45,580 nucleotides of DNA. Source: Desulfobacteraceae bacterium. GTDB lineage: Bacteria > Desulfobacterota > Desulfobacteria > Desulfobacterales > SURF-7. Shown here one piece after another: positions 1 to 9,190 of this stretch (within the stretch, counting starts at the first letter, position 1; each line of letters opens with the position of its first letter). The position numbers and the translations under genes were made by a program. Where the stretch lies: contig QZKS01000003.1 in the NCBI GenBank assembly GCA_003599865.1, positions 1 to 45,580 of the forward strand, in the 5' to 3' direction. The notes under the pieces are model-generated. The model searched no databases and was not told where the DNA came from. It saw nothing but the letters and a program-made list of their open reading frames with translations.

Positions 1-539
1 TGGGGATCGCCGGGCCCCCATATCAGGTGGGGGCGGAGGATGACGGCATTGATTTCCTTGTTTGCCGCAGCCTGGCGGACCGCCTTTTCGGCAATGGTTT
101 TGGTTCGGGTATAATGCGTATGGGTGTTTTCCGGATAGGGTACGGACTCATCCACGCCTTCCATGTCATCGCCGGTGAAAATGACACTGGGAGAACTGGT
201 ATAGATGAGGTTCCGGATATTGTTTTTTTTACAGGCCAGAATCACATTTTGCGTACCCAGCACATTGGGCCGGTAATACTCCTCATAGGTCCCCCAGACG
301 CCCGGTTTGGCAGCCACATGAAATACGAGATCCATTCCGGAAAATGCTTTTTCCACAGCCTCCGGATCCGAAAGATCCCCCTGAACCTGATGAACGCCCA
401 ACATATCCAGATCCGGATAGGAATTCCGGGAAAAATTCCAGACCTGTTCTCCCTGTTCCACCAGCTTGCGGATGATCGCATGGCCCAGAAAACCGCCTCC
501 GCCGGTTACCATTATTTTTCTGTTTTTGTTGCCGTCCAT
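1..539 (-). CDS. oleD: OleD-like NAD(P)-dependent 2-alkyl-3-oxoalkanoate reductase, partial (3' end missing)
   Basis: This is an extended short-chain dehydrogenase of the 3-beta-hydroxysteroid dehydrogenase/epimerase type. The 179 visible residues begin MDGNKNRKIMVTGGGGFLGH. They contain the Rossmann glycine motif GGGGFLG, the VFHVAAKPGVWG segment and the catalytic YxxxK as HYTRTKTIAEK; the rest of the gene lies beyond the left edge. The ATG at 539-537 follows the oleC stop with a one-base gap. OleD reduces the 2-alkyl-3-oxo acid made by OleA to the 2-alkyl-3-hydroxy acid that OleC activates. The fold alone would fit many sugar epimerases, so the specific call rests on the adjacent oleC and oleB homologues. 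Confidence 0.8.
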   Translation of the reverse strand, partial: MDGNKNRKIMVTGGGGFLGHAIIRKLVEQGEQVWNFSRNSYPDLDMLGVHQVQGDLSDPEAVEKAFSGMDLVFHVAAKPGVWGTYEEYYRPNVLGTQNVILACKKNNIRNLIYTSSPSVIFTGDDMEGVDESVPYPENTHTHYTRTKTIAEKAVRQAAANKEINAVILRPHLIWGPGDP

Positions 540-540
540 T

Positions 541-2199
541 TTATTTCCTTTGCTTCGTAGCCCAGATTGCCAGTTCTTCCCGATTGATTTTAGCCTGATG
601 ACGGGCGTCCATCGGCAGCTGTTTGTGAAACAGGATTGTCGTAATGCCCTGGGTAATGACATTCTGTTCCGCCAGCGTCAGCAGTTCGGTTTCAATCCGT
701 TTTTGATCCAGTGCATCGCTTTGTTCCAGTTCGACACACAGCACCGGTGTTTTGTTTTCCGGCGGCCCGATACCGACAAGCGCACTTCGGCAGACATCTG
801 GGTGGGCGTTGAAAATGGCTTCACAGGGAATGGGATAAAGGGTTCCCTTTTCCGTAATCACCCGATGGCTTTTTCTGCCGCAGAACCAGAAACGGTTGTT
901 TTTGTCCATCCACCCGAGATCTCCCATCCGGTGCCATGTATCATGGTTTTCCCGTATTTTTTGCAGGGTATCCAGGTCCGGGTTTTCCAGATAGCTTTCC
1001 GATACCGGGTCGCCCTTGACGATGAGCTCACCGATTTCCCCCTGGGGGAACGGAAGATCATCCGGCAATCCATCGACAGGGTCATCCGTGATGGGAATCA
1101 GACGGACATCCATATCGCCGACCGGCCGTCCGATGCATTCGCCATATCCTTTTACACTCAGTTCTTTTGTTTCCGACAGGATTTCAGCGCTGCCGATGGA
1201 CATGACCGGCATGGCTTCCAGCGCGCCGTATGATACATGCAGTTCGGCGGCCGGCGGCAGTGTTTTGGCAAATCGTTCCATGCATACCGTTGACAGGGGG
1301 GCGCCCATGGAGATCACTCTTTTCAAGGAGGGAAAAGTGATTTTGTAATTTCGTGCATGCTGTCCGACACGATCCAGCAGGGCAGGGGAGGCAAACAGGT
1401 TGGTCACCCCCTGGTCAATGATGATCTGAATGATGTTTTCCGGGCGGACAAGGGCCGGACGGGCCGGGTCCATATCCGGAATGACCGAAGTCAATCCCAG
1501 GGCCGGACCGAAAAAGGCAAAGGCCGGAACCGTTATCAGATCGATTTCATCCGGGGCAATATCAAACCGGTCTTTGATCATCCTGATCCGGGCAGCCAGA
1601 TTGCCGTGGGTATGGACAACCCCTTTCGCCGGCCCGGTATTCCCGGGAGTTAACAGGATGGCAGCCGTATCATCCGGCTGTGGATTGACAGGGGGTTGGG
1701 AAATCCATGGAATCTTCCGGATGTCATCCATGGTCAGTCCTCCCCAGAGTAGCCGCTTCCCGACGATAATAAAGGTTTTTAAACCCTTGAAAAAGCCCGG
1801 TCGCAGAAATTTCAGGAACCGGGTCCAGGGCATCCCGATAAAGGCTTCGGGCCTGGTGTCCCGGATGCACTGAAGCATCGGGTTTATTCCCATGCCCGGA
1901 TCGACAATAACGGGAATGGCGCCGATTTTCAGGAGCGCCGCGGAAAGGGAAAAAAAATCAAGGCATGGCCGTAATGCGAGAATCGTTCTGGTGCCGCGGA
2001 CAATCCCTGCTGTTGCCAGGCCGGCGGCAATACAGTCCGATTCCTGATCCAGCTGCCGAAAGGTGAGATGGGTATAGGCCAGGCGTCCGTCCCGGTTTCC
2101 GGATTCAGGACAGACAACAGCCCGCTTGTACGGGCTGTTTTTGGCTGTTTCCGTTATACCGGATAAGAGATTACCAATTGTTGTGTCGAATAGGGTCAC
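541..2199 (-). CDS. oleC: OleC-like AMP-dependent synthetase (beta-lactone synthetase of olefin biosynthesis)
   Basis: This is a 552-residue ANL-superfamily adenylating enzyme. Family members of the Ole type convert 2-alkyl-3-hydroxyalkanoates to cis-beta-lactones with ATP. Visible motifs are the phosphate loop at about residues 184-193 (TPGNTGPAKG), then HTHGNL, YGALEA, GEIGEL, the A7-like segment HRMGDLGWMDKNNRFWFCGR, and a C-terminal lysine region AKINREELA. The phosphate loop differs from the usual T-S-G-S/T-T-G-x-x-K-G by Pro and Asn substitutions. The start is GTG at 2199 and shares GTGA with the stop of the upstream gene, so translation is probably coupled. The length is normal for the family. 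Assignment as OleC rather than an acyl-CoA ligase is an inference from the flanking oleB and oleD. Confidence 0.82.
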   Translation of the reverse strand: MTLFDTTIGNLLSGITETAKNSPYKRAVVCPESGNRDGRLAYTHLTFRQLDQESDCIAAGLATAGIVRGTRTILALRPCLDFFSLSAALLKIGAIPVIVDPGMGINPMLQCIRDTRPEAFIGMPWTRFLKFLRPGFFKGLKTFIIVGKRLLWGGLTMDDIRKIPWISQPPVNPQPDDTAAILLTPGNTGPAKGVVHTHGNLAARIRMIKDRFDIAPDEIDLITVPAFAFFGPALGLTSVIPDMDPARPALVRPENIIQIIIDQGVTNLFASPALLDRVGQHARNYKITFPSLKRVISMGAPLSTVCMERFAKTLPPAAELHVSYGALEAMPVMSIGSAEILSETKELSVKGYGECIGRPVGDMDVRLIPITDDPVDGLPDDLPFPQGEIGELIVKGDPVSESYLENPDLDTLQKIRENHDTWHRMGDLGWMDKNNRFWFCGRKSHRVITEKGTLYPIPCEAIFNAHPDVCRSALVGIGPPENKTPVLCVELEQSDALDQKRIETELLTLAEQNVITQGITTILFHKQLPMDARHQAKINREELAIWATKQRK

Positions 2200-2759
2200 T
2201 TTGAGATTGTTTCTTTTATATTGTTGATCCAGCTTTTTTCTTCCGTGTTTTTCAGCCGGATGGTATGTTGTTGTGAAGTTTCCAGTGCTTTGGCAGCAAG
2301 AGCCAGCAGTGCTTCCTTTTCCGATGACAGCATTTCCGTTCCTTTTTCCGTATTGACCGTATAGGCGACAAACAGGGTTTCAATGCTTTTTTCCAGATTG
2401 TCAATCGTTGCCTGAAGGTCTTTCCGGGTTGTATCCCACATTTTCTTCTCATCCATAACGATTTTTTTCTGCTTTGGATAATCTTTTTCCAGCAGGTCGA
2501 GACGTTTGATTTCCTCTGCAATCAAAACCAGTTCATGATTGATCCGGGACAGGCTGCTGTAAATTTCCGGCATGGATTGATAAACAAAGGCAATGGTCTC
2601 TTCCTTGAGATGAATGTTGACCATCTGGAAATCCGGCCCCGGGTCTGCATAAAAATTTTGATAGATATAAAGTCCGGCGCCGCAGGCAGCGGCAATGGTA
2701 ATGAGGATGAGCAGAATCATCATCAGTTTTCCGGAGTTGTTTTTAGGGTTCTGATTCAT
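2196..2759 (-). CDS. Unknown membrane-anchored coiled-coil protein inside the ole cluster
   Basis: I do not recognise a family for this 187-residue protein. It starts MNQNPKNNSGK, has one hydrophobic segment at about residues 13-32 (MMILLILITIAAACGAGLYI), and the rest is helical and charged with heptad-like spacing (for example LVLIAEEIKRLDLLEKDYPK and LQATIDNLEKSIETLFVAY). It therefore looks like a single-pass protein with its coiled coil outside the membrane. It sits 34 bp after oleB and overlaps oleC by four bases, so it is surely co-transcribed and probably translationally coupled. The usual Ole gene set has no such member. A role in anchoring or organising the OleBCD enzymes at the membrane is only a guess from position. 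Confidence 0.85.
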   Translation of the reverse strand: MNQNPKNNSGKLMMILLILITIAAACGAGLYIYQNFYADPGPDFQMVNIHLKEETIAFVYQSMPEIYSSLSRINHELVLIAEEIKRLDLLEKDYPKQKKIVMDEKKMWDTTRKDLQATIDNLEKSIETLFVAYTVNTEKGTEMLSSEKEALLALAAKALETSQQHTIRLKNTEEKSWINNIKETISK

Positions 2760-2793
2760 TGTTAAGTTAGCGCTTATGGCGGACAGCCCCTGT

Positions 2794-3705
2794 CTATATC
2801 GGATGGCCGGTTAAAAATTTTCGAACAATGGGCAGAATTTTTTCCGGTATATCCTCCAGCAGATAGTGGCCCGCATCCGGAAAAAGATGATGTTCCGCAT
2901 CCGGGAATCTCCGCAGCCACTCTTCATAGAATGCCGGTGTGAAAACAAAATCATGCTTGCCCCAGCAGATCAGTTTGGGGATTGCGGAGAGCCTGTGGAG
3001 ATTGGTATCCACAAATTGTCCCATCTCATAGCTGGGATCACTTGGTTTTACCGGGATATCCTGAACAAATTTCAAGGTGGCGATACGGTTTCCCCATGAG
3101 TTATAGGGGGCGGTCAATCCTGCCCGGACATCTTTGGGCAGGCGTTTGTATGGGGCCATGTATACGGCAGCCCCGGCGAACAGGTTGAATCCCCGCACCG
3201 CGACAACGGCAAAAGGCGCAATATGACGGATCAGCCAGAGCCGCAAGGGAAGACCTTTGTCGCCGGGAGTAAAAAAGCCGGCAGTGTTGGTAATGACAAT
3301 CCGGCTGATTTTTTCCCTATTCCGAAGAGCAAAGGCAAGGCCGATCATGCCGCCCCAGTCGTGAAGGACAAGCGTGATGCGGGAGTCGATATGCAGATGA
3401 TCCAGCAATGCCTCCAGGTCTTCCACCCTGCTTTGATACCGGTAATCATAACGGTTTTCATCCGGTTTATCGGAAAGCCCGCAGCCGATATGATCCGGAA
3501 CAATGGTCCGATAGTCGGGGGACAGCCCGTTCACAAGGCTGCGATAATAAAATGACCAGGTTGGATTGCCATGCAGCATGACCACAGGATCGCCGGAACC
3601 TTCATCAAGGTAATGCATCCGCAGGCCGTTTCTGCTCATGAAATGGGATGGAAACGGATAGAGATGCTGAAAGGGTGCGATATCAATCGGTTTGTTGTTT
3701 TTCAT
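2794..3705 (-). CDS. oleB: OleB-like alpha/beta hydrolase (beta-lactone decarboxylase)
   Basis: A 303-residue alpha/beta hydrolase close to haloalkane dehalogenases. The oxyanion motif HGNPTW is at residues 45-50, the nucleophile elbow HDWGG places Asp at about 116, and the catalytic His is in DAGHYLLEDIPE near the C-terminus. In the olefin pathway OleB splits the beta-lactone from OleC into a cis-olefin and CO2. A haloalkane dehalogenase with the same fold and Asp nucleophile would look alike, but the adjacent oleC and oleD favour OleB. It is separated from topA by 132 bp and may carry its own promoter. No oleA (thiolase-like condensing enzyme) lies upstream. Confidence 0.82.
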   Translation of the reverse strand: MKNNKPIDIAPFQHLYPFPSHFMSRNGLRMHYLDEGSGDPVVMLHGNPTWSFYYRSLVNGLSPDYRTIVPDHIGCGLSDKPDENRYDYRYQSRVEDLEALLDHLHIDSRITLVLHDWGGMIGLAFALRNREKISRIVITNTAGFFTPGDKGLPLRLWLIRHIAPFAVVAVRGFNLFAGAAVYMAPYKRLPKDVRAGLTAPYNSWGNRIATLKFVQDIPVKPSDPSYEMGQFVDTNLHRLSAIPKLICWGKHDFVFTPAFYEEWLRRFPDAEHHLFPDAGHYLLEDIPEKILPIVRKFLTGHPI

Positions 3706-3837
3706 TCGTTTTTACTGCTTTCAGAGGGTTGCGGTAAAATAAGAACTTCTATAGCTTACCGGTCTGCATAAAGCAAGGGCAGGCGTTTCCGAATTTTGCC
3801 TTGAAATTTTGTTTTCAGCGCCGGCCCGGGGTTTTTA

Positions 3838-6114
3838 TCATTTGCTTTCTTTATAGCCACAGTCCGGATTCGGGCATTTTAAAAAGGTTCCCTGTTTTTT
3901 GGTTATTTTTTCAACCAGATATTTTGTCCCGCACTGGGGGCATTCCTGATCGATCGGCCTGTCCCATGTCGCAAAGGAGCAATCCGGATACCGGCTGCAC
4001 CCGTAAAAGACTTTTCCCCGTTTTGATTTCCGCTCCGTCAGCTCTCCATTACAATCCGGTTCCGGGCATTTTACGCCGGTTGATTTACCCGAGGTGCCGC
4101 CATTTACGGATTGGGTATTCTTGCAGTCCGGATATCCGGAACACGCCAGAAATTCTCCGTAGCGGCCCTGTTTAAGAACCATGGGCTTCTTGCATTTTTC
4201 GCAGAACTTGCCTTCCGCCAGTTCAAAAGAAGGTTCCACAGGATGGATGTTTCCTTTTTCATCCCGGGTAAAGTTTCTGGAATAGGAACAATCCGGATAT
4301 CCGCTGCACGCGAGAAAGGGGCCGTTTTTACCGACCTTGATATGCAGTTTTTTTTGTCCGCATTGAGGACAGTTGAGATCTGTGGGAAATCCGACGCCCT
4401 TGATGCTGAGCATGTTTTCTTTTGCCGATTCCAGTTTTTGGGAAAACTGGTCATAAAAGGAGTGGAGAACATCCAGGTACGAGAGCTCACCGATTTCGAC
4501 CCGGTCCAGATTGTTTTCAAATCCGGCTGTAAAATCAACGTCCAGGATGTCCGGAAAATTATCCACCAGGAGGTCATTCACGAGAAATCCGAGTTCGCTG
4601 GGACGAAAATACCGGTTGACAAGGTCGACATATCCTTTGTCCCGGATTGTGGTCAGAATGGTTGCATAGGTGCTGGGCCTTCCAATACCGCTTTCTTCCA
4701 GTTCCTTGACCAGAGACGCTTCGGAAAATCGGGGCGGAGGCTGGGTAAAATGCTGTTTGGGTTCCAGCTTGATCAGCTTCAGCGCCGTGCCTTCCTCCAG
4801 TTCGGGAAGGATTTGCTGTTTTTTCTGTTCCTTGTCAAGGTTATCGTCCGTTGATGTATAGAGGGTCATGAATCCGGGAAACCGGACGGTCGAGCCGCTT
4901 ACATTGAAGGTATAGTCGCCGGACTGTATGGAAACCGACTTCTGGTCGATCAGGGCATGGGCCATCTGAGATGCCATGAATCGTTTCCAGATCAGGGTGT
5001 ACAGTTCGAGCTGCTCTTTTGACAAGTGAGGAGCCACCTTTTCCGGTGTATTGAATACCGATGTGGGCCGTATGGCTTCATGGGCATCCTGCGCCTTGTT
5101 TTTATTTTTGAAAAAGCGGGGAGTGTCGATTCCGTATTCCGTTCCAAACCGTTCCTGAATAAAATTTTGCGCTTCCAGTGCGGCTTCGTTGGCAATCCGG
5201 ACGGAGTCCGTACGCATATAGGTGATCAGACCGGTGGGTTCGCCGGGACTGATTTCGATTCCTTCATACAGCTGCTGGGCGACAATCATGGTTTTCTTTG
5301 CGGAAAACCGAAGTCTGCCGATGGCCTCCTGCTGAAGCTTGCTGGTGATAAACGGGGGCAGGGGGTTTCTCTTGATGGTTTTTTGAATTACTTTATCAAC
5401 CATGAACGTTTCGTTTTTCAGCGCATCAAGGATTTCATCCGCATGTTCCCGGTCCGGTATGTCAATTTTTTTTCCGTTTTTTTTGACCAGTTTGGCCTCA
5501 AAGGGAGGCGGATTTTTTCCTTCCAGGTTCGCGGTTACGGACCAGTATTCAACCGGCGTAAATGCCTGAATCGCGCGTTCCCGCTCACAGATCATGCGCA
5601 CCGTGACCGATTGTACCCGTCCGGCACTTAATCCGCCCTGCACCTTTCTCCATAACAGGGGGGAAATCTGATACCCGACCAGCCTGTCCAGGATGCGGCG
5701 GGCTTGCTGGGCATCATATTTATCCTGATTCAATTCGTGTACGGCGTTAAGCCCTTCCTGGATTCCGTTTTTGGTCAGCTCATGAAACAGAACGCGAAAA
5801 AAATTCCGTCCCTTTTTCTTCAGGATATCGGCTGTATGATAGGCAATGGCTTCCCCCTCGCGATCCGGGTCAGGGGCCAGATAAATATCGGATGCATTGG
5901 CTGCCGCCGCCTTGAGGGATTTGATGATATTCTGTTTTCCTTTGATGCTGACATATTGCGGCGTAAAATTGTTTTCAATATCAATTCCCATCTCTTTGGG
6001 CGGCAGATCCTTGATATGACCGGAAGTGGCGGTTACATTATATTGATCACCAATATATTTTTTAATGGTTTTGACCTTGGTTGGTGATTCGACGATGATT
6101 AAAGGTTTTGACAC
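3838..6114 (-). CDS. topA: DNA topoisomerase I (type IA)
   Basis: This 758-residue enzyme relaxes negative supercoils through a covalent 5'-phosphotyrosine. Toprim motifs are the N-terminal IIVESPTK (metal-binding Glu9) and DPDREGE at residues 82-88. The active-site tyrosine is Tyr299 in GLITYMRTDS. Four C-terminal zinc ribbons follow, each with Cys pairs: CPQC...CSGYPDC, CEKC...CSGYPDC, CPEPDC...CSRYPDC and CPQC...CPNPDC. The start is GTG at 6114, preceded by GAGGA, and it overlaps the end of dprA by 16 bp, implying coupled expression. The dprA-topA pairing is common in bacteria. Confidence 0.98.
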   Translation of the reverse strand: MSKPLIIVESPTKVKTIKKYIGDQYNVTATSGHIKDLPPKEMGIDIENNFTPQYVSIKGKQNIIKSLKAAAANASDIYLAPDPDREGEAIAYHTADILKKKGRNFFRVLFHELTKNGIQEGLNAVHELNQDKYDAQQARRILDRLVGYQISPLLWRKVQGGLSAGRVQSVTVRMICERERAIQAFTPVEYWSVTANLEGKNPPPFEAKLVKKNGKKIDIPDREHADEILDALKNETFMVDKVIQKTIKRNPLPPFITSKLQQEAIGRLRFSAKKTMIVAQQLYEGIEISPGEPTGLITYMRTDSVRIANEAALEAQNFIQERFGTEYGIDTPRFFKNKNKAQDAHEAIRPTSVFNTPEKVAPHLSKEQLELYTLIWKRFMASQMAHALIDQKSVSIQSGDYTFNVSGSTVRFPGFMTLYTSTDDNLDKEQKKQQILPELEEGTALKLIKLEPKQHFTQPPPRFSEASLVKELEESGIGRPSTYATILTTIRDKGYVDLVNRYFRPSELGFLVNDLLVDNFPDILDVDFTAGFENNLDRVEIGELSYLDVLHSFYDQFSQKLESAKENMLSIKGVGFPTDLNCPQCGQKKLHIKVGKNGPFLACSGYPDCSYSRNFTRDEKGNIHPVEPSFELAEGKFCEKCKKPMVLKQGRYGEFLACSGYPDCKNTQSVNGGTSGKSTGVKCPEPDCNGELTERKSKRGKVFYGCSRYPDCSFATWDRPIDQECPQCGTKYLVEKITKKQGTFLKCPNPDCGYKESK

Positions 6115-7229
6115 GTTGATTCCTCACAGCATGAAAAATATTTGCCCGGCAATTGGGTTGCCAGGCCTTCCAGTTCCAGTTTTAACAGAATTCCGGCCAG
6201 TTTTCCCGGTTCAACCCCTGTTGAACGGACAATGTCATCAATGTGAACCGGATATGACTCAAGGGCTTTAAACACAATTGTTTCGTCTGAGTCAAGCATT
6301 GGTTGTTTTTTCCGGGGCCGGGATTCCGGTTTTTCCGGATGGCATTCCACATTTTGGAGAAACGGCAGTATCTCTTCTATGATGTCATCGGCATTTTCGA
6401 CCAGTTTGGCGCCTTGTTTCAGCAGGCTGTGTGCACCCGCGCTTTTGTTGGATCGAATGGAGCCGGGTACGGCAAAAACTTCACGTCCCTGGTCGGCGGC
6501 AAGCTTTGCCGTGATGAGTGATCCGCTTTTCATGGCCGCCTCCACAACGATTGTTCCTACAGACATCCCGCAGATGATCCGGTTGCGCAATGGAAAATGA
6601 TACGGTTCCGGACGGGTACCGAGCGGGAATTCCGTGATCACGGCTCCGGATTCGGTGATTCTCTGAAAAAGAGATCTGTTTTCCGGCGGATAGATCACAT
6701 CCATTCCGCTTCCCAGCACAGCGACAGTATGACCGTTGCGGACTTCAAGAGCCCCGGTGTGTGCTGCGGCATCAATCCCCCTGGCCATGCCGCTGACAAT
6801 CGACAGGCCATAATGAACCAGGTCCCGGCTCAGCTGCTTTGCAGTTGTGATTCCGTATCGGGTGGCATTTCGTGATCCGACAACCGCCATGTTGATGGAT
6901 GCCTTTTTCAGATTGCCGAGCACATACAGAACCGGCGGCGGATCCGGAATATGATGCAGCAGGGAAGGGTATGTTTCATCCGCCATGGTGATCATCCGGA
7001 TTCCTTTTTTCAGGGCGGCATCCAGTTCCTGTTTTTCCGGATCCGTGATTTTTTTTTGTTTGATCGCCAAGGCAATCGGATGAGAAATACCTTTGATCCG
7101 GGTTAATTCCTCAACAGAGGCTGAAAAAATATGTTCAGGAGAATGGAACCGGTCAATCAGTTTTTTAATGAGATGGCTGCCGATGCCGGGCGTATTTTTC
7201 AGGGAGAACCACTCTAAAACAGTTTTCAT
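6099..7229 (-). CDS. dprA: DNA-processing protein DprA/Smf
   Basis: A 376-residue DprA protein, which binds incoming single-stranded DNA and loads RecA in transformation. Near the N-terminus is a helix-hairpin-helix-like region (NTPGIGSHLIKKL). The Rossmann-like core carries VVGSRNATRYG, SGMARGIDAAAHTGAL, GSGMDVIYPPEN, PLRNRIICG and GSLITAKLAADQGREVFAVPG. A winged-helix tail (HIDDIVRSTGVEPGKLAGILLKLELEGLA) matches the C-terminal domain seen in many DprA proteins. It lies 9 bp downstream of the CpoB-like gene and overlaps topA. DprA alone does not prove competence, and no other com genes are in the window. Confidence 0.97.
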   Translation of the reverse strand: MKTVLEWFSLKNTPGIGSHLIKKLIDRFHSPEHIFSASVEELTRIKGISHPIALAIKQKKITDPEKQELDAALKKGIRMITMADETYPSLLHHIPDPPPVLYVLGNLKKASINMAVVGSRNATRYGITTAKQLSRDLVHYGLSIVSGMARGIDAAAHTGALEVRNGHTVAVLGSGMDVIYPPENRSLFQRITESGAVITEFPLGTRPEPYHFPLRNRIICGMSVGTIVVEAAMKSGSLITAKLAADQGREVFAVPGSIRSNKSAGAHSLLKQGAKLVENADDIIEEILPFLQNVECHPEKPESRPRKKQPMLDSDETIVFKALESYPVHIDDIVRSTGVEPGKLAGILLKLELEGLATQLPGKYFSCCEESTCQNL

Positions 7230-7238
7230 AGGAACGAT

Positions 7239-8045
7239 CTATTGTATCCGCTTCAGCATCTCCTCCGCTTTGGCGCCGGCCGGGCTGAAGGGGAAGTTTG
7301 TAATCACTTTTTTTAAAAACAGCCGGGCATTTTCCTTATCATCCATTGCCAGATAGGAATAACCGGTTTTTAAAAATGCATCCGGTATTTTGCTGCCCTC
7401 CGGGTAGCGGGTGACGACTTTTTTAAAAGAGATAATCGCGGCCGAGTAGTTTTTTCGGGCGTAATAACATTCACCGGCCCAGTAAAGGGCGTTATCGGCC
7501 AGATCATGATCCGGGAACTTGTCGGCAAAGGAATTAAATGCCGAAACCGCCTGGTCATAATCCGCATTATTGTAGGAAGAAAGCGCGTTGTTATATATTG
7601 TTTCCGGGGGGACAGGGGCGGTCTGAGATTCCGGTTCCGCTGACGGTCCCGGGCTTTGTTCCGGAAGCTTTTGTTCTTCTAAAATATCGGGAGGATCGAG
7701 ATTGGCAATGGGTTCCTCCATCAGCAGGGGAACTTCCGGATCGGCACTGGGGGGTGCATCTGTTTTTTCTTTAACAGCATCGGGTTTTTCAAGATCTTTT
7801 AGTTTTCGTTCATGGTTGTCGACCATGAACTGGATGATGGATACCCGGTGATAGATTTCATCCAGCTTTTTGTCCATTTCTTGGATCTGCTTTTCCAGCA
7901 GTGTGATCTGGAAGTCTTCCTTGGGAGGAGGGGATACCGCGGCACATGATGAAAACAGCAAGATACCCAAAAGCAACGGGAAAAAGAAAAGTCGTGATGG
8001 TGCCGGCTTTCCATCCAAAAAGGCTTTCCGGTAAGTTTGTATCAT
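7239..8045 (-). CDS. cpoB: CpoB/YbgF-like periplasmic lipoprotein with coiled coil and TPRs
   Basis: The product has a lipoprotein signal ending LLGILLFSSC, a coiled-coil stretch (LLEKQIQEMDKKLDEIYHRV), an acidic Pro-rich linker, and a C-terminal tetratricopeptide region (YNNALSSYNNADYDQAVSAF, ALYWAGECYYARKNYSAAII). This is the layout of CpoB/YbgF, which coordinates outer-membrane constriction and peptidoglycan synthesis with the Tol-Pal system. The ATG at 8045 is chosen because GAGGA lies just upstream; the in-frame ATG at 8057 has no such site. No tol or pal gene is nearby, so the symbol is by architecture only. Confidence 0.8.
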   Translation of the reverse strand: MIQTYRKAFLDGKPAPSRLFFFPLLLGILLFSSCAAVSPPPKEDFQITLLEKQIQEMDKKLDEIYHRVSIIQFMVDNHERKLKDLEKPDAVKEKTDAPPSADPEVPLLMEEPIANLDPPDILEEQKLPEQSPGPSAEPESQTAPVPPETIYNNALSSYNNADYDQAVSAFNSFADKFPDHDLADNALYWAGECYYARKNYSAAIISFKKVVTRYPEGSKIPDAFLKTGYSYLAMDDKENARLFLKKVITNFPFSPAGAKAEEMLKRIQ

Positions 8046-8108
8046 AGGCTTCCTCATGTAATCTGTTCGCTGGAACCCTTCTCCGCATCCTGCAAGCGGA
8101 ATCAGCCT

Positions 8109-9137
8109 TTATTTCTCCTGCCAGGCAAGCAGGATCGGGCTGGCAACGAAAATAGATGAATAGGTTCCAATGACAATACCGACAATCATGGCAAATGCAA
8201 AGTCATGAATGATTCCCCCGCCGAAAATAAACAGCGCCCCCACGGCAAACAGGGTTGTCAGGGCCGTCAGGATGGTTCGGCTCAGTGTTTCGTTAATGCT
8301 TCTGTTGATGGTGGTGTCCAGCGGATTCCTGGTTTGTTTTTTCAGGTTTTCACGAATACGGTCAAACACAATGATCGTGTCATTCAGTGAGTATCCGATA
8401 ATGGTGAGAAGCGCTGCGATAATCGGCAGCGTAAATTCCTTCCCCATAATCGAGAAGATCCCGACCGTGATGATTACGTCATGCAAAAGTGCGATCACGG
8501 CTCCCAGTGCATACTTTAATTCCAGAATCCAGAAGAGGACAATGCTTAAAATCAGAGCGACGGCAATGAGTATGGGAATGCTGACATTGAAAATGGAAAG
8601 CACGTAAACGGCACCAAAAAGCGCGGCAGCCATAACACCACTCAGTATCCATTTGAATTCAAAGCGTCCGGAAATGTAGATCGCGATAAACAGAAGCGCA
8701 AAAAACATGGCAAACAATGCTTTTTCCCGCAAATCCTTCCCCACCTGGGGGCCGACCATTTCCACACGGACGACTTGAGATCCTTTGCCGGTCGAGGTCT
8801 GCAGGGCGGATTCGATCCGCTTGGTATATTCTTCCGTAGTTTCGACCGGAGTGTTGGTCCGGATCAGATATTCATTCTCCGCTTCTTCTCCGAAGCGCTG
8901 GACAGAGCTTTTTTCCAGATCCACCGTTTTCAGACCGGCTTTGATATTATCGATCCGGACCTGATCGGCAAAAGAGACCTGAATAAGTGTTCCACCGGCA
9001 AAATCAACACCATACAGTATCCCTTTACCAAAGATCACGGACCCGATGCTGATCACGATCAGGAAAATGGACAGTGCATAGGCTATCTTTCGTTTGCCGA
9101 TGAAGTTGATGTTAATGTTGGCTTTGATGAACTGCAT
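8109..9137 (-). CDS. secF: Protein translocase subunit SecF
   Basis: A 342-residue RND-type membrane protein that works with SecD to drive late steps of Sec export using the proton gradient. It has a first membrane helix after the basic N-terminus, the SecF signature [12 protein letters not shown], a periplasmic domain, and five further hydrophobic helices carrying [14 protein letters not shown], typical of the TM4-TM5 region. It follows secD by 53 bp in the usual yajC-secD-secF order, here followed by the CpoB-like gene after 63 bp. Confidence 0.97.
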   Translation of the reverse strand: MQFIKANININFIGKRKIAYALSIFLIVISIGSVIFGKGILYGVDFAGGTLIQVSFADQVRIDNIKAGLKTVDLEKSSVQRFGEEAENEYLIRTNTPVETTEEYTKRIESALQTSTGKGSQVVRVEMVGPQVGKDLREKALFAMFFALLFIAIYISGRFEFKWILSGVMAAALFGAVYVLSIFNVSIPILIAVALILSIVLFWILELKYALGAVIALLHDVIITVGIFSIMGKEFTLPIIAALLTIIGYSLNDTIIVFDRIRENLKKQTRNPLDTTINRSINETLSRTILTALTTLFAVGALFIFGGGIIHDFAFAMIVGIVIGTYSSIFVASPILLAWQEK

Positions 9138-9190
9138 TGATTCTTTCCTTTACGATAATCTAGTACAAGTATGGATTTATCCGTAATGAG

